Below, one piece after another: positions 1-8,064 of a DNA stretch of 64,000 nucleotides. Position numbers and translations under genes: made by a program. Below the pieces are notes generated by a model. That model had not been told where the DNA came from. It saw nothing but the letters and a program-made list of their open reading frames with translations, and made no database searches. Source of the stretch: Sphingosinicella sp. BN140058 (GTDB taxonomy: Bacteria; Pseudomonadota; Alphaproteobacteria; Sphingomonadales; Sphingomonadaceae). Numbering within the stretch: position 1 is the stretch's first letter; each line of letters starts with the position of its first letter. The stretch is taken from positions 4,163,501-4,227,500 of the forward strand of contig NZ_CP035501.1 of assembly GCF_004135585.1 (NCBI RefSeq), in the 5' to 3' direction.

Positions 1-635
1 GTCGACCTCGGTTCGGGATTCGCGGCCACGAACCCGGCCACACGCCGGAAATCGCGCGGAAAGGCGGCGACCAACGCTTTCCAGAAGCCGGGCGAGAGCG
101 GCGAGGCGGCCCGCGCGGAGATGTTGCGGTTGAACTGCTCTGCCTGGCTCTGGTCGACCTCGTCGATCAGCTGCTGCGCTTCCAGCCCCAGAAGCTTGCC
201 GCGTTTGACCGCCGAATCGAGAGTCGCGCGTTGTTGGCCGAGGCTCGCGCGCTGGGCGCGAATGTCCGCGGCCTCCGCCGTTCCCGGCGGCACCGGCCCA
301 AGCTCCGTGATCTTCGCTTCGACGAGGGCAAGCTGCTCCTGAAGCCCGGCGGTTGCTTCACCGGCCGCATCGCGCGCGCCGACCGCCTGGCCGCGGACGA
401 GCTGACGCTGCTTCTCGTCGATTCTTCCGTCGAGCGCGCGGTCGATCGCGTGAATGTCGTTCTCGATCTTCTGCAGATCGGCGTTGAGTTCGGCGATGGG
501 ACGCTGCTGGGCCAAGGCGATGCCTGCGCCGAATAGCAAGAGAGCGATCGCACCGAGCAGGCTCAGCCGCTTTCGTGCCGCCGGAGCAGGGCTGCGGCCC
601 AGCAGGCCAGAGATCATGAACTGGGCTCCATTCAT
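1..635 (-). CDS. DUF3772-type MscS-family mechanosensitive channel, N-terminal part (cut by window edge)
   Basis: The frame opened by the ATG at 635 stays open leftward to base 1 (about 211 codons), with GGAG five bases upstream (complement of 641-644). Residues 1-40 have a basic stretch (AARKRL), a hydrophobic helix and an ALAQ end, so it is exported or anchored. Then comes a helical, Gln/Glu/Arg-rich coiled-coil-like region with an LGPVPPG turn followed by an 'IRAQRASL' helix. This is the pattern of DUF3772, the periplasmic domain that precedes the membrane and MscS domains in large alphaproteobacterial osmotic-release channels. The channel domain itself lies outside the window, so the call rests on the N-terminal domain only. 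A second in-frame ATG is at 617. Confidence 0.7.
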   Translation of the reverse strand, partial: MNGAQFMISGLLGRSPAPAARKRLSLLGAIALLLFGAGIALAQQRPIAELNADLQKIENDIHAIDRALDGRIDEKQRQLVRGQAVGARDAAGEATAGLQEQLALVEAKITELGPVPPGTAEAADIRAQRASLGQQRATLDSAVKRGKLLGLEAQQLIDEVDQSQAEQFNRNISARAASPLSPGFWKALVAAFPRDFRRVAGFVAANPEPRS

Positions 636-716
636 CGCGGCTCCATAGCCAAGCGCCCAGAGCAAGGCGACCCCCGGGGCTTGGCCAAGGCAGCGCGGCT
701 GGCCTATGTCCGAGTG

Positions 717-1100
717 GTGACCGACGGGAATCGATTCAGGACGATCGCGCTCCTCGGCGCCTTGCTTGCCGGGCTCGGCGTCGCGCTCGGCGCGTTCGGC
801 GCGCATGGGCTTCGGTCCGTGCTCGATGTCGAGGCGCTGAGCTGGTGGCAGACCGGCGTGCAATACCAGATGTGGCATGCGATCGCCTTGCTTGCGATCG
901 CCGCCTTCCGGTCGGTGCGCACCGGGCTACCGGCGGGCCTGATTGCGGCCGGTACCCTGATCTTTGCCGGTTCGCTCTACGCCATGGCGCTGACGGGAGC
1001 ACGTTGGCTGGGTGCGGTGACTCCGATTGGGGGGCTGCTGATGATCGCCGGCTGGTGCCTGCTCGCGTGGCGGCTCGCCAATCCGCCGCCCCGCGAATAG
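717..1100 (+). CDS. DUF423 family small membrane protein
   Basis: About 127 residues with four hydrophobic segments. The family signature is clear: a first helix running into the 'GAFGAHGL' motif, then 'WWQTGVQYQMWHA' before the second helix, and a glycine-rich end (TPIGGLLMIAGW). DUF423 (YgdD/YwdK) proteins are inner-membrane proteins of unknown function. The frame is open from a TTG at 681. I chose the GTG at 717 because it leaves the short N-terminal tail usual in the family. No convincing ribosome site separates the options, so the start is uncertain. Transcribed divergently from the channel gene. Confidence 0.8.
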   Translation: MTDGNRFRTIALLGALLAGLGVALGAFGAHGLRSVLDVEALSWWQTGVQYQMWHAIALLAIAAFRSVRTGLPAGLIAAGTLIFAGSLYAMALTGARWLGAVTPIGGLLMIAGWCLLAWRLANPPPRE

Positions 1101-1163
1101 CCTATTGCCCTTGCGATCCGGCAACAGCTCCCCATCTCTCCCGGTGTTGCCCTAGACCAAGAT

Positions 1164-1278
1164 CGTTTCAGGCCGATCAAGCCTGAAACGTGAATGTTGG
1201 TCTGAACCAATTGATAGGGCATGATTCACGCCAGCGGTGGAAGCCCGCCGGGCTTCCACCGCTGGCGATCATGCCCTA
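1164..1278. repeat. Double hairpin: 10-bp stem plus long palindrome upstream of typA
   Basis: Two inverted repeats lie side by side. The first pairs 1164-1173 with 1181-1190 perfectly (7-base loop). The second has an outer 11-bp arm pair (1215-1225 with 1268-1278) enclosing an 18-bp perfect arm pair (1230-1247 with 1249-1266) with almost no loop. Neither has a T-run. It looks like a dispersed intergenic repeat of the sphingomonad type rather than a terminator, though it could act as one for the DUF423 gene or sit in the typA leader. Confidence 0.7.
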
Positions 1279-1340
1279 GTCACGCCGCATTGTCGTGTGT
1301 ATAGGCGCGCGAAATCCCTATCCTGACAGGACCTATTCTA

Positions 1341-3173
1341 ATGAGCCTCCGCAACGTGGCGATCATTGCGCACGTCGATCACGGCAAGACCACGCTGGTC
1401 GACCAGCTGTTCCGCCAGTCCGGCACCTTCCGTGACAATCAGCGTGTCGAAGAGCGCGCGATGGACTCGAACGATCTCGAGAAGGAGCGGGGGATCACCA
1501 TTCTCGCCAAGTGCACCTCGGTCGAGTGGACCGCGGCCGATGGCGAAGCTGCCCGGATCAACATTGTCGATACGCCCGGCCACGCCGATTTCGGCGCCGA
1601 GGTGGAGCGGATCCTGTCGATGGTCGACGGCGTCATCCTGCTCGTCGATGCCGCCGAAGGGCCGATGCCGCAGACCAAGTTCGTCACCGGGAAGGCGCTC
1701 GGCCTCGGCCTCAAGCCGATCGTCGTGGTCAACAAGATCGATCGCCCCGATGCGCGCCCGGCGGAAGTGCTCGACGAATGTTTTGAATTGTTCCTGAGCC
1801 TCGACGCCAATGACGAGCAGCTCGATTTTCCGGTCCTCTACGCGTCCGGCCGCGCCGGCTATGCCGGCCTCACCGACGACGTCCGCTCGGGCGATCTCAA
1901 GCCGCTGTTCCAGAAGATCGTCGATCACGTTCCCGATCCGGGCCTCGACAAGAATGGCGACTTCCGGATGCTCGCCACGTTGCTCGATCGCGATCCGTTC
2001 CTCGGCCGCATCCTCACCGGCCGCATCGAAAGCGGCAAGCTTGACGTCAACATGCCGATCAGCGCGATCGACATCGACGGCAAGCCGGTCGAGGCGGGCC
2101 GCGCCACCAAGGTGTTCGCCTTCCGCGGCCTCGAGCGGGTTCCGGTCGAGCATGCGGAGGCCGGCGACATCGTCGCGATTGCGGGCCTCACCAAGGCGAC
2201 CGTGTCAAACACCATCGCAGCGCCGGGGGTGACCACGCCGGTCGCCTCGCGGCCGATCGATCCGCCGACCCTGGCGATGAGCTTCGCGGTCAATGACAGC
2301 CCTTATGCCGGCAAGGATGGCGACAAGGTGCAGAGCCGCGTCATTCGCGATCGGCTCGAGCGCGAAGCCGAAACCAACGTCGCGATCCGGGTCACCACCG
2401 CGCATGACAATGACGCCTTCGAAGTCGCCGGCCGCGGCGAGCTTCAGTTGGGGGTCCTCATCGAGACGATGCGCCGCGAAGGCTTCGAGCTGTCGATCAG
2501 CCGTCCGCGCGTGCTGTTCCGCGACGGCCCCAGCGGCCGCGAAGAGCCGTACGAGACGGTCGTCGTCGATGTCGACGACGAGCATTCGGGCACGGTCGTC
2601 GAGAAGATGGCGCTGCGCAAGGCCGAGATGACCGACATGCGTCCCTCGGGCGGCGGCAAGACCCGGCTGACTTTCTCGGCCCCGTCGCGTGGCCTGATCG
2701 GCTATCACGGCGAGTTCCTGTCCGACACCCGCGGTACCGGCATCATGAACCGGCTGTTCGAGAAATACGGTCCGTACAAGGGCCCGATCACCGGCCGCCA
2801 GAACGGCGTGCTGATCTCGATGGAGCAGGGCGAGGCGGTTCCCTATGCGCTCAACATGCTCGAGGAGCGCGGCATCCTGTTCATCGCGCCCGGCGAGAAG
2901 CTCTACGAGGGCATGATCATCGGCGAGAATGCGAAACCGCAGGATCTCGAGGTCAACCCGCTGAAATCCAAGCAGCTGACCAACTTCCGCGCCTCCGGCA
3001 AGGACGAGGGCATCCGCCTGACTCCGCCGCGGCGGATGACGCTGGAGCAGGCGATCGCCTACATCCAGGACGACGAGCTGGTCGAGGTCACGCCGAAGTC
3101 GATCCGCCTGCGCAAGCGCCACCTCGACCCGCACGAGCGCAAGCGCCAGTCGCGCAAGTCCGAGGCGGCCTGA
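1341..3173 (+). CDS. typA: Ribosome-associated translational GTPase TypA/BipA
   Basis: 610 residues, the normal family length. The G domain is intact: AHVDHGKTTL (G1), the switch region with RGITI (G2), DTPGHADFG (G3), NKIDRPDA (G4). EF-Tu/EF-G-like domains II, III and V follow, then the TypA-specific C-terminal domain ending in the basic tail [16 protein letters not shown]. TypA binds the 70S ribosome in a GTP-dependent way and helps ribosome assembly and stress or cold adaptation. The last ~230 bases are repeated almost exactly at 3840-4065. The two copies are identical from 2967 to 3163 and diverge on both sides, which suggests gene conversion. A hairpin at 3207-3236 follows the stop. Confidence 0.97.
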   Translation: MSLRNVAIIAHVDHGKTTLVDQLFRQSGTFRDNQRVEERAMDSNDLEKERGITILAKCTSVEWTAADGEAARINIVDTPGHADFGAEVERILSMVDGVILLVDAAEGPMPQTKFVTGKALGLGLKPIVVVNKIDRPDARPAEVLDECFELFLSLDANDEQLDFPVLYASGRAGYAGLTDDVRSGDLKPLFQKIVDHVPDPGLDKNGDFRMLATLLDRDPFLGRILTGRIESGKLDVNMPISAIDIDGKPVEAGRATKVFAFRGLERVPVEHAEAGDIVAIAGLTKATVSNTIAAPGVTTPVASRPIDPPTLAMSFAVNDSPYAGKDGDKVQSRVIRDRLEREAETNVAIRVTTAHDNDAFEVAGRGELQLGVLIETMRREGFELSISRPRVLFRDGPSGREEPYETVVVDVDDEHSGTVVEKMALRKAEMTDMRPSGGGKTRLTFSAPSRGLIGYHGEFLSDTRGTGIMNRLFEKYGPYKGPITGRQNGVLISMEQGEAVPYALNMLEERGILFIAPGEKLYEGMIIGENAKPQDLEVNPLKSKQLTNFRASGKDEGIRLTPPRRMTLEQAIAYIQDDELVEVTPKSIRLRKRHLDPHERKRQSRKSEAA

Positions 3174-3206
3174 TCGCCGCCACTGGATTTTAACGGAAAG
3201 TGGATT

Positions 3207-3236
3207 AGCCTCTCTCCTTCAGGAGGGGGGCTTTTT
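3207..3236 (+). terminator. Terminator-like hairpin containing the ribosome site of the next gene
   Basis: Arms 3207-3218 and 3221-3232 pair over 12 bp (two G-U) with a 2-base loop, and a run of five T ends at 3236. This is a textbook intrinsic terminator shape after typA. The 3' arm is itself a strong Shine-Dalgarno sequence (AGGAGGGG, 3221-3228), well placed for the ATG at 3238. The same bases can therefore terminate typA transcripts and hide the ribosome site of the downstream gene. Confidence 0.75.
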
Positions 3237-3237
3237 C

Positions 3238-3657
3238 ATGCCGAACATCTTGCTGCGCCCGTGGCGCCGCGCGATCGATTTCAGAGGACGTGCGACGCGC
3301 ACGGAATATTGGCTGTTCGTGGTCCAGCTGATCGTGGTGTTCTTTCTATGGTCGTTCCTGGTAGGCGCGGTGAGTGCACTCTTCGACTCGCCGGTGCTCG
3401 CCGGTCTGCTGGGCATGGTAAGCATGCTCTACCTGCTCTTCGTCTTCGTGGCGTCGCTTGCCGCGGCGGTGCGGAGGCTGCACGATCACGACAAGACGGG
3501 ATGGCTGTACCTGATCACGTTGGTGCCGCTGGTCGGCTGGATTTTTTATCTGATCATGATGCTGACGCCCGGGACGCGAGGCGAGAACAGCTATGGCTAC
3601 GATCCACGCGAGGGCGATCGCCCGACGGCGGACGAGATGGTCCAGGTTTTCTCCTGA
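3238..3657 (+). CDS. DUF805 family membrane protein, copy A
   Basis: 139 residues with three or four membrane segments. It shows the DUF805 hallmarks: an N-terminal 'RPWRRAIDFRGRATRTEYWLF' region, a central 'VRRLHDHDKTGW' loop, and the end 'GTRGENSYGYDP'. The function of DUF805 (YhaH-like) inner-membrane proteins is unknown. The ribosome site AGGAGG is buried in the preceding hairpin. A second, clearly diverged DUF805 gene lies at 4214-4615; both arose from the same segmental duplication with typA and EVE. Confidence 0.9.
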   Translation: MPNILLRPWRRAIDFRGRATRTEYWLFVVQLIVVFFLWSFLVGAVSALFDSPVLAGLLGMVSMLYLLFVFVASLAAAVRRLHDHDKTGWLYLITLVPLVGWIFYLIMMLTPGTRGENSYGYDPREGDRPTADEMVQVFS

Positions 3658-3678
3658 GCGGCGACTCCCGAATCCGGC

Positions 3679-3760
3679 TTCAGCACCCATGTGGATAATC
3701 GTCAGATACTCCTCGTCGTGTATCGGCGATACCGAGAGGCGGGACTGGCGGAGCATTTCG
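3679..3760 (-). pseudogene. Fragment of the EVE-domain gene 3' end (duplication remnant)
   Basis: On the minus strand this encodes the same C-terminal peptide as the intact EVE gene at 4635-5039 ([12 protein letters not shown] then [13 protein letters not shown]), but with no start, no body and no stop where the intact gene stops. It lies just downstream of DUF805 copy A, exactly where the EVE gene lies downstream of copy B. It is the left half of a duplication junction, the right half being the typA fragment that begins at about 3761. The boundaries are approximate. Confidence 0.8.
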
Positions 3761-4071
3761 AAGCGGGCGGCATTCTGGTCAGCGCTCCCGGCGAGAAGCT
3801 CTATGAGGGCATGATCATCGGCGAGCATGCCAAGCCCCAGGATCTCGAGGTCAACCCGCTGAAGTCCAAGCAGCTGACCAACTTCCGCGCCTCCGGCAAG
3901 GACGAGGGCATCCGCCTGACTCCGCCGCGGCGGATGACGCTGGAGCAGGCGATCGCCTACATCCAGGACGACGAGCTGGTCGAGGTCACGCCGAAGTCGA
4001 TCCGCCTGCGCAAGCGCCACCTCGACCCGCACGAGCGCAAGCGCCAGTCGCGCAAGTCCGAAGCCGCGTAA
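3761..4071 (+). pseudogene. 3' fragment of typA (duplication remnant)
   Basis: Encodes the last ~100 residues of TypA (from the 'GILF/GILV' strand through [10 protein letters not shown] to the basic tail) and ends in TAA. An apparent reading frame from 3691 is chimeric, with about 24 N-terminal codons from the antisense of the EVE fragment. 2941-3163 and 3839-4061 differ at a single position (2966 versus 3864), while the 5' part and the last codons are more diverged. It has no GTPase domain and no obvious start, so it is unlikely to make a functional TypA. Confidence 0.85.
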
Positions 4072-4105
4072 CCGGATCCCGCACTTTCCGTCGCGGAGGT
4101 GTTCG

Positions 4106-4145
4106 AACAGGCGCGAGACTGCTCCACCGCAGTCTCGCGCCTGTT
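4106..4145. terminator. Strong hairpin after the typA fragment
   Basis: Perfect 16-bp stem, 4106-4121 with 4130-4145, and an 8-base loop. The downstream sequence (GTTGCCGTTT) is only weakly T-rich. It could be an intrinsic terminator or a dispersed repeat. It sits at the place where the ancestral typA-DUF805 gap would have carried the terminator seen at 3207, but the sequence is unrelated. Confidence 0.5.
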
Positions 4146-4213
4146 GCCGTTTGGACTGGCGGAAAATGGGTGGGCTGCGCTATGCCGCGCCGGATCATCA
4201 AGGGGGATCCAAC

Positions 4214-4615
4214 ATGTCCGATTATGTCGTGGGGCCGTGGCGGCGCGCGCTCGATTTCAAGGGACGCTCGACGCGTACCGAATATTGGCTCTTCCAGTTG
4301 CAGATGCCGATCGTTCTCGGTGTGGGCTTCGCGATCGGTGCCCTCGTCGGCACCGAGTGGGTGGCCTACGTCCTGGGGGGCTTGCTGCTGCTGGCCTTCA
4401 TCCCCTGGTTCATCACCTCGCTGGCGATCGGCGTGCGCAGGTTGCACGATCACGACAAGAGCGGCTGGTGGCTGTTGATCGGCCTCATCCCCTACATCGG
4501 CGGTGTCATTCAGCTGGTACTGATGTTGCTGCCCGGCGATCAGGGCGAGAACCGCTACGGTCACAATCCCCGTTACGGCGATACTGCTGATCAGATGACG
4601 CGCGTCTTCTCCTGA
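4214..4615 (+). CDS. DUF805 family membrane protein, copy B
   Basis: 133 residues from the ATG at 4214, preceded by AGGGGGA. Same architecture as copy A: 'GPWRRALDFKGRSTRTEYWLF', hydrophobic segments, 'VRRLHDHDKSGWW', and 'GDQGENRYGHNP' before the end. The hydrophobic segments differ a lot from copy A, although the loops and the surrounding duplication are shared. The copies therefore separated long ago or diverged quickly. Function unknown. It ends 19 bases before the stop of the convergent EVE gene. Confidence 0.9.
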   Translation: MSDYVVGPWRRALDFKGRSTRTEYWLFQLQMPIVLGVGFAIGALVGTEWVAYVLGGLLLLAFIPWFITSLAIGVRRLHDHDKSGWWLLIGLIPYIGGVIQLVLMLLPGDQGENRYGHNPRYGDTADQMTRVFS

Positions 4616-4634
4616 TCTGCACGCGCGGCGGCAC

Positions 4635-5039
4635 TCACGCTTCCGCGCCCATGTTTATGATGGTCAGATATTCGTCGTCGCGCACCGGAGAGACCGACAG
4701 GCGGGACTGGCGGAGCATCTCGAGGCCGGCGAGCCGCTTCTCGGCCTTGATGGCGCTGAGCGGCACCGGCACCGCGAGCGCGCGGACCGGCTCGACGGCG
4801 ACCGACACCCAGGCGCCGTCGTCTCCGTCGGGCCGGCCTTCGCGAACGATGCGCATGATGCCGACGACCGCCTTGTCGCCGCCGCTATGGTAGAAGAGAG
4901 CGAGATCCCCCACCGTCATCGCCCTCAGATGAAGGCGTGCGGCGGCATTGCGCACGCCGTTCCACTCGGTGCCGCCGTCGCGGACCAGATCGTCCCAGCT
5001 GTAGCTTGCCGGTTCCGATTTCATCAGCCAGTGGGCCAT
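4635..5039 (-). CDS. EVE domain protein
   Basis: 134 residues matching the EVE (PUA-like) fold: MAHWLMKSEP start, YSWDDL, WNGVRNAAARLHLR, 'VGDLALFYHS' and a C-terminal QSRLSVSPV segment. EVE domains, as in human THYN1, bind modified bases in DNA or RNA through a pocket like that of YTH and PUA domains. In bacteria they occur singly or in modification-dependent restriction. Nothing nearby suggests restriction, so its ligand is open. It stands alone on the minus strand; a broken 3' copy exists at 3679-3760. Confidence 0.92.
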   Translation of the reverse strand: MAHWLMKSEPASYSWDDLVRDGGTEWNGVRNAAARLHLRAMTVGDLALFYHSGGDKAVVGIMRIVREGRPDGDDGAWVSVAVEPVRALAVPVPLSAIKAEKRLAGLEMLRQSRLSVSPVRDDEYLTIINMGAEA

Positions 5040-5101
5040 CGCATCATCCTCCCTGTCAGGGCAAAGTAGATTTTTCCGGCGGCGCGCGCCACAAGGGGGC
5101 G

Positions 5102-5620
5102 ATGCGGCGCGCGCTAATTCTTGTTTTCATCCTCGCCGGCTGCGGGCAGCCGGTGCGCGACGAGCCGCCGGCCAACACCCTGCAGGCCGCCGAGCCGACC
5201 GGGACTGCGCCCGAAGTCGCGGCGCCGCTTCCGGTGCGGATCGGTGAACTGGGTGCCAATTTCGATGCTTGCTCTTCGGTCGGCATCACGCGCCGGCTGG
5301 AGAACGAGGCCGCTCTCACGATGCGTGCGGCGCCCTTCGATTATGCGGCGGAGATCGGCACCGTCCCGGCGGGCGCCCGCTTCTTCGTCTGCTCGCGCTC
5401 GCTCGATCAGAAGTGGCTCGGCATCGTCCTTCACGAGAGCGGCACCCTCAGCGCCGCTTGCGGCGTGTCGGAGCCGGTATCGCGCAAGCGCGCTTATGAT
5501 GGCCCTTGCCGATCCGGCTGGGTGGCCAGCGCCGGCGTTCGTTCCATCGCCGGTACGGAGTCTCCAGTGACGCCGAATCGCTCCACCAAGGCGGAGAACT
5601 CCATTAAGACGGCGCTTTGA
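5102..5620 (+). CDS. Putative lipoprotein with SH3-like domain
   Basis: 172 residues. It begins with a short hydrophobic helix ending in a lipobox (LAGC, Cys about residue 14), so it is probably a lipid-anchored envelope protein. After a Pro/Ala-rich linker, residues ~60-145 look like a bacterial SH3 domain (LTMRAAPF, IGTVPAGARFFVCSR, WLGIV) with a CGV..CRSGWV end and four cysteines that could form disulphides. Many such proteins bind the cell wall. The last ~25 residues are low-complexity and may be a recent extension. Divergent from the EVE gene; function not known. Confidence 0.7.
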   Translation: MRRALILVFILAGCGQPVRDEPPANTLQAAEPTGTAPEVAAPLPVRIGELGANFDACSSVGITRRLENEAALTMRAAPFDYAAEIGTVPAGARFFVCSRSLDQKWLGIVLHESGTLSAACGVSEPVSRKRAYDGPCRSGWVASAGVRSIAGTESPVTPNRSTKAENSIKTAL

Positions 5621-5862
5621 AAGCCATCAAGGCGCCGAAAGTTCCACGCCATGAGAGATTTTTTTCGGCGCGTCCTTCGGGCCGCACGACTCGTCGTGGA
5701 GTCCGGACAAGCCCTGTTGAACCCCCGAGCGCCCTCGGCCATGTCCTGATCAACAAAGACGAGCGGATCATCCAGGAGTAAGGGTGATTTCGCGAGACGG
5801 GGGCGATCGGGGGTGCAGATTTCGCACCAGGGGATCAGCTGGCCGCATAGTTTTGGAAGCAC

Positions 5863-6651
5863 ATGAATCGACCGACTCGGGCCGTGGCCGTTGCCGCGAC
5901 CTCCACTGCATTTGCCGTGGCGCTCAGCTTTACTGCTCCGGCCCAAGCCGAGAATGTTCGTTATTCGATCGTCAGCCCCACGCTGGACCAGGCAAGCGGG
6001 ACCTCCGCACTCACCTCGTCTCTGCAAAGCCCACTGCTCGATCCGGCTGCAAGGGTGCACCGGGACGCGGGCGCACCGGCTCTCGCCGGTAACGGAGCCA
6101 ACGAGGTCGTGCTCGATCGCATACAGGTGCCGGTGCAGATGCCGGCAGCGGCGGTAACTGAGAAAAAGAGTTTCTTCGGCAATTTGTGGACCAAGGCGAC
6201 CGCGTTGCTCGGCTTCGGCGGGCAGGCGGCGGCGCCGACTCTCGACCAGCTCGTCGTCGCTTATTCCGGTGAGCAGACGGAAACGCCCGAGCAGGATTGC
6301 CTCGCCAAGGCCGTCTATTTCGAAGCGCGGGGCGAATCCCTCGAAGGTCAGCTCGCGGTCGCCCAGGTGGTGATCAATCGCGCGGCGTCCGGTCGCTATC
6401 CCGCCTCCTTGTGCGGCGTCGTGACCCAGCCGCGGCAATTTTCGTTCATCAATCGGGGCAAGTTCCCGACCCCGGACATGAGCTCGGATGCCTGGCGCAA
6501 GGCGGTTGCGGTGTCGCGGGTCGCCCAGGAGAAGCTCGCTGGCACCCTCGCGCCCGACGTGCTCTGGTACCACGCCAGCTACGTCAATCCGGGCTGGGGT
6601 AAGCGCCTCCGTCGCAGTGCCCAGATCGGCCTGCACGTTTTCTACTCCTGA
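5863..6651 (+). CDS. SleB/CwlJ-type cell wall hydrolase
   Basis: 262 residues. A signal peptide (about residues 1-28, ending APAQA) is followed by a variable linker, then a C-terminal SleB domain. The domain starts at the DCLAKAVYFEARGE motif, whose Glu is the likely catalytic residue, and continues with LEGQLAVAQVVINRA, 'SLCGVV.Q..QFSF' and 'LWYHASYVNPGW'. SleB domains cleave peptidoglycan as lytic transglycosylases. In non-sporulating alphaproteobacteria they serve envelope remodelling. Preceded by a ~240-base gap in which I see no gene. It converges on alkB with a six-base gap. Confidence 0.92.
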   Translation: MNRPTRAVAVAATSTAFAVALSFTAPAQAENVRYSIVSPTLDQASGTSALTSSLQSPLLDPAARVHRDAGAPALAGNGANEVVLDRIQVPVQMPAAAVTEKKSFFGNLWTKATALLGFGGQAAAPTLDQLVVAYSGEQTETPEQDCLAKAVYFEARGESLEGQLAVAQVVINRAASGRYPASLCGVVTQPRQFSFINRGKFPTPDMSSDAWRKAVAVSRVAQEKLAGTLAPDVLWYHASYVNPGWGKRLRRSAQIGLHVFYS

Positions 6652-6657
6652 GCTGTC

Positions 6658-7251
6658 TCAGCGTCGTGTTGTACCGGCGCGCAGCGTCCTGAACGTGATC
6701 GAATAGCGCAGCGCCTCCAGAACCGGAATGCTGTGCTCCCACTCGTTGCGCGCCGGGCCGCGCAACAGGTAGGCCGAGCGCGGCGCAGCGACGAGGTTGG
6801 CGCGTTCCCAGCGCTCGCCCGCCTTGCGCCGGAATCGCAGCCGCGCCGGTGCGCAGAGCGAGATGCCGAGGACGTCGCCGAACACCGGCCTGTCCCTGTG
6901 CCAGCCGATGCCGGCACCCGGCGCATATTCGATGATCAGGGCGTGGACGAGGGCGGTTCCCTCAAGCCCCGCGAAGGCAGCCGCGCGATCGCGCACCGGG
7001 ATCAGCCAGTCGGGCATCGGCGCGGTCTCGCTGAGGCCGCTGCCGTCGAAGCCGTAATGCCAGCCGAACGAAACGGTGCGGCGGTTGCCGAGATAATTCT
7101 GGAACTCGAAGGCGCGGAACGGCAGCGTTGCCATGCGCTCGGCGAGCGAGCGTTCCTCGGCCTCGCCGATCAGCGCCTCTCGATAGACGAGGCCTTCGGG
7201 CATGACGGGCCCCGGCGGCCCGCCGAACAGGCTCAGCTGGTTTGCCGTCAT
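6658..7251 (-). CDS. alkB: AlkB family alpha-ketoglutarate-dependent dioxygenase
   Basis: 197 residues from the ATG at 7251. The dioxygenase core is complete: Fe-binding HxD in GWHRDRP, the distal His in EWEHSIP, and the RxxxxxR motif RYSITFR that binds 2-oxoglutarate. 'FGWHYGFDG' and 'IIEYAPGAGIGWH' are typical of the group. AlkB enzymes repair 1-methyladenine and 3-methylcytosine in DNA or RNA by oxidative demethylation. The frame is open upstream to 7464, but that extension has no homology-like character. The PilZ gene is divergent, 75 bases away. Confidence 0.93.
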   Translation of the reverse strand: MTANQLSLFGGPPGPVMPEGLVYREALIGEAEERSLAERMATLPFRAFEFQNYLGNRRTVSFGWHYGFDGSGLSETAPMPDWLIPVRDRAAAFAGLEGTALVHALIIEYAPGAGIGWHRDRPVFGDVLGISLCAPARLRFRRKAGERWERANLVAAPRSAYLLRGPARNEWEHSIPVLEALRYSITFRTLRAGTTRR

Positions 7252-7326
7252 TGCGTATGCTTCCTCAGCAATTTCTTCATCCTTCCCGTGGCATGCGTAG
7301 CGAAACCCGCAATTCTGGGGAACGCA

Positions 7327-8064
7327 ATGCCCGATACCCGTTCCACGATCCTTCCCGGAAAGCGCGCGCTGCCGCATACGGCGACGAAGAGCGCGGAAAG
7401 TGTAGGGTCCACCGGCCTCGCGAAAGTCGCGATCAAGCGCGAGCACACGCGCACCAGCAACCATCGGGTCGAGGATCGGCTGCGCGGAATTCTTCAGGAC
7501 GTGGCGATCCTGTTTCGACGCAAGACGCTCTCCGTCGGGGTCATCAACGTCTCGTCGCGCGGTGCGATGCTGGAAAGCGACATTTCAGTGCGCATCGGCG
7601 AGACGATCGACATCCTGTTTGCCGAGAAGCACAAGACGGGCGCGATCGTACGTTGGGTGCGCGACGGCCGCTTCGGAGTCGAATTCGTCGAAGAAACGAT
7701 CTGCTGGGATGCGAGTGACGGCGATGCGCCGATCCTGCGCTTCGCGCCGCTGGTGCAGGAAGAGCCTCGCCCCGCGCCGCGGCGGGTGAACGAGCGCGCG
7801 CCGCGCCAACCGGTCGCGCGGCGGGGATCTCTGCTCGCGCACGACCTCCTCGTGCCCGTTCGCGTCCGCGACATCTCGCCTGGCGGCGCCGCCATCGAGT
7901 GCGATCGGACGCTGCGCGCCGGCCGGGAAGTCGAGCTGGATCTTGGTGAAGCCGGGATTCGCAGCGCCGAAGTGCGCTGGTCTCGCAACGGCAAGATCGG
8001 CCTTCGCTTCGCCGCCGACTTCGATCTCAAGACGCTCTCGCCCGACAGGGCCGGCCGCGCCTGA
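7327..8064 (+). CDS. Tandem PilZ-domain protein (putative c-di-GMP receptor)
   Basis: 245 residues from the ATG at 7327. Two PilZ-like domains are visible. The first (about 40-130) has an arginine cluster (HRVEDRLR) and the INVSSRGA motif. The second (about 160-240) has ARRGSL and RDISPGGAA. The RxxxR plus [D/N]xSxxG pair is the c-di-GMP binding signature, complete in the first domain and less clear in the second. Such tandem proteins bind c-di-GMP and act on partners in motility or envelope pathways, but no partner is apparent here. Confidence 0.85.
   Translation: MPDTRSTILPGKRALPHTATKSAESVGSTGLAKVAIKREHTRTSNHRVEDRLRGILQDVAILFRRKTLSVGVINVSSRGAMLESDISVRIGETIDILFAEKHKTGAIVRWVRDGRFGVEFVEETICWDASDGDAPILRFAPLVQEEPRPAPRRVNERAPRQPVARRGSLLAHDLLVPVRVRDISPGGAAIECDRTLRAGREVELDLGEAGIRSAEVRWSRNGKIGLRFAADFDLKTLSPDRAGRA

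Noticed and set aside
681..716. TTG start at 681 for the DUF423 gene
   Set aside because: No ribosome site and gives an N-terminal extension not expected for the family; kept as an alternative only.
3691..4071. 126-residue open frame as an independent TypA-like protein
   Set aside because: Its first ~24 codons come from antisense of the EVE fragment, the rest is a TypA tail without GTPase domain, and there is no ribosome site; it is a duplication by-product.
5494..6636. 380-codon minus-strand frame opposite the SleB gene
   Set aside because: Shadow of the lipoprotein tail and SleB genes; composition and lack of domain argue against it.
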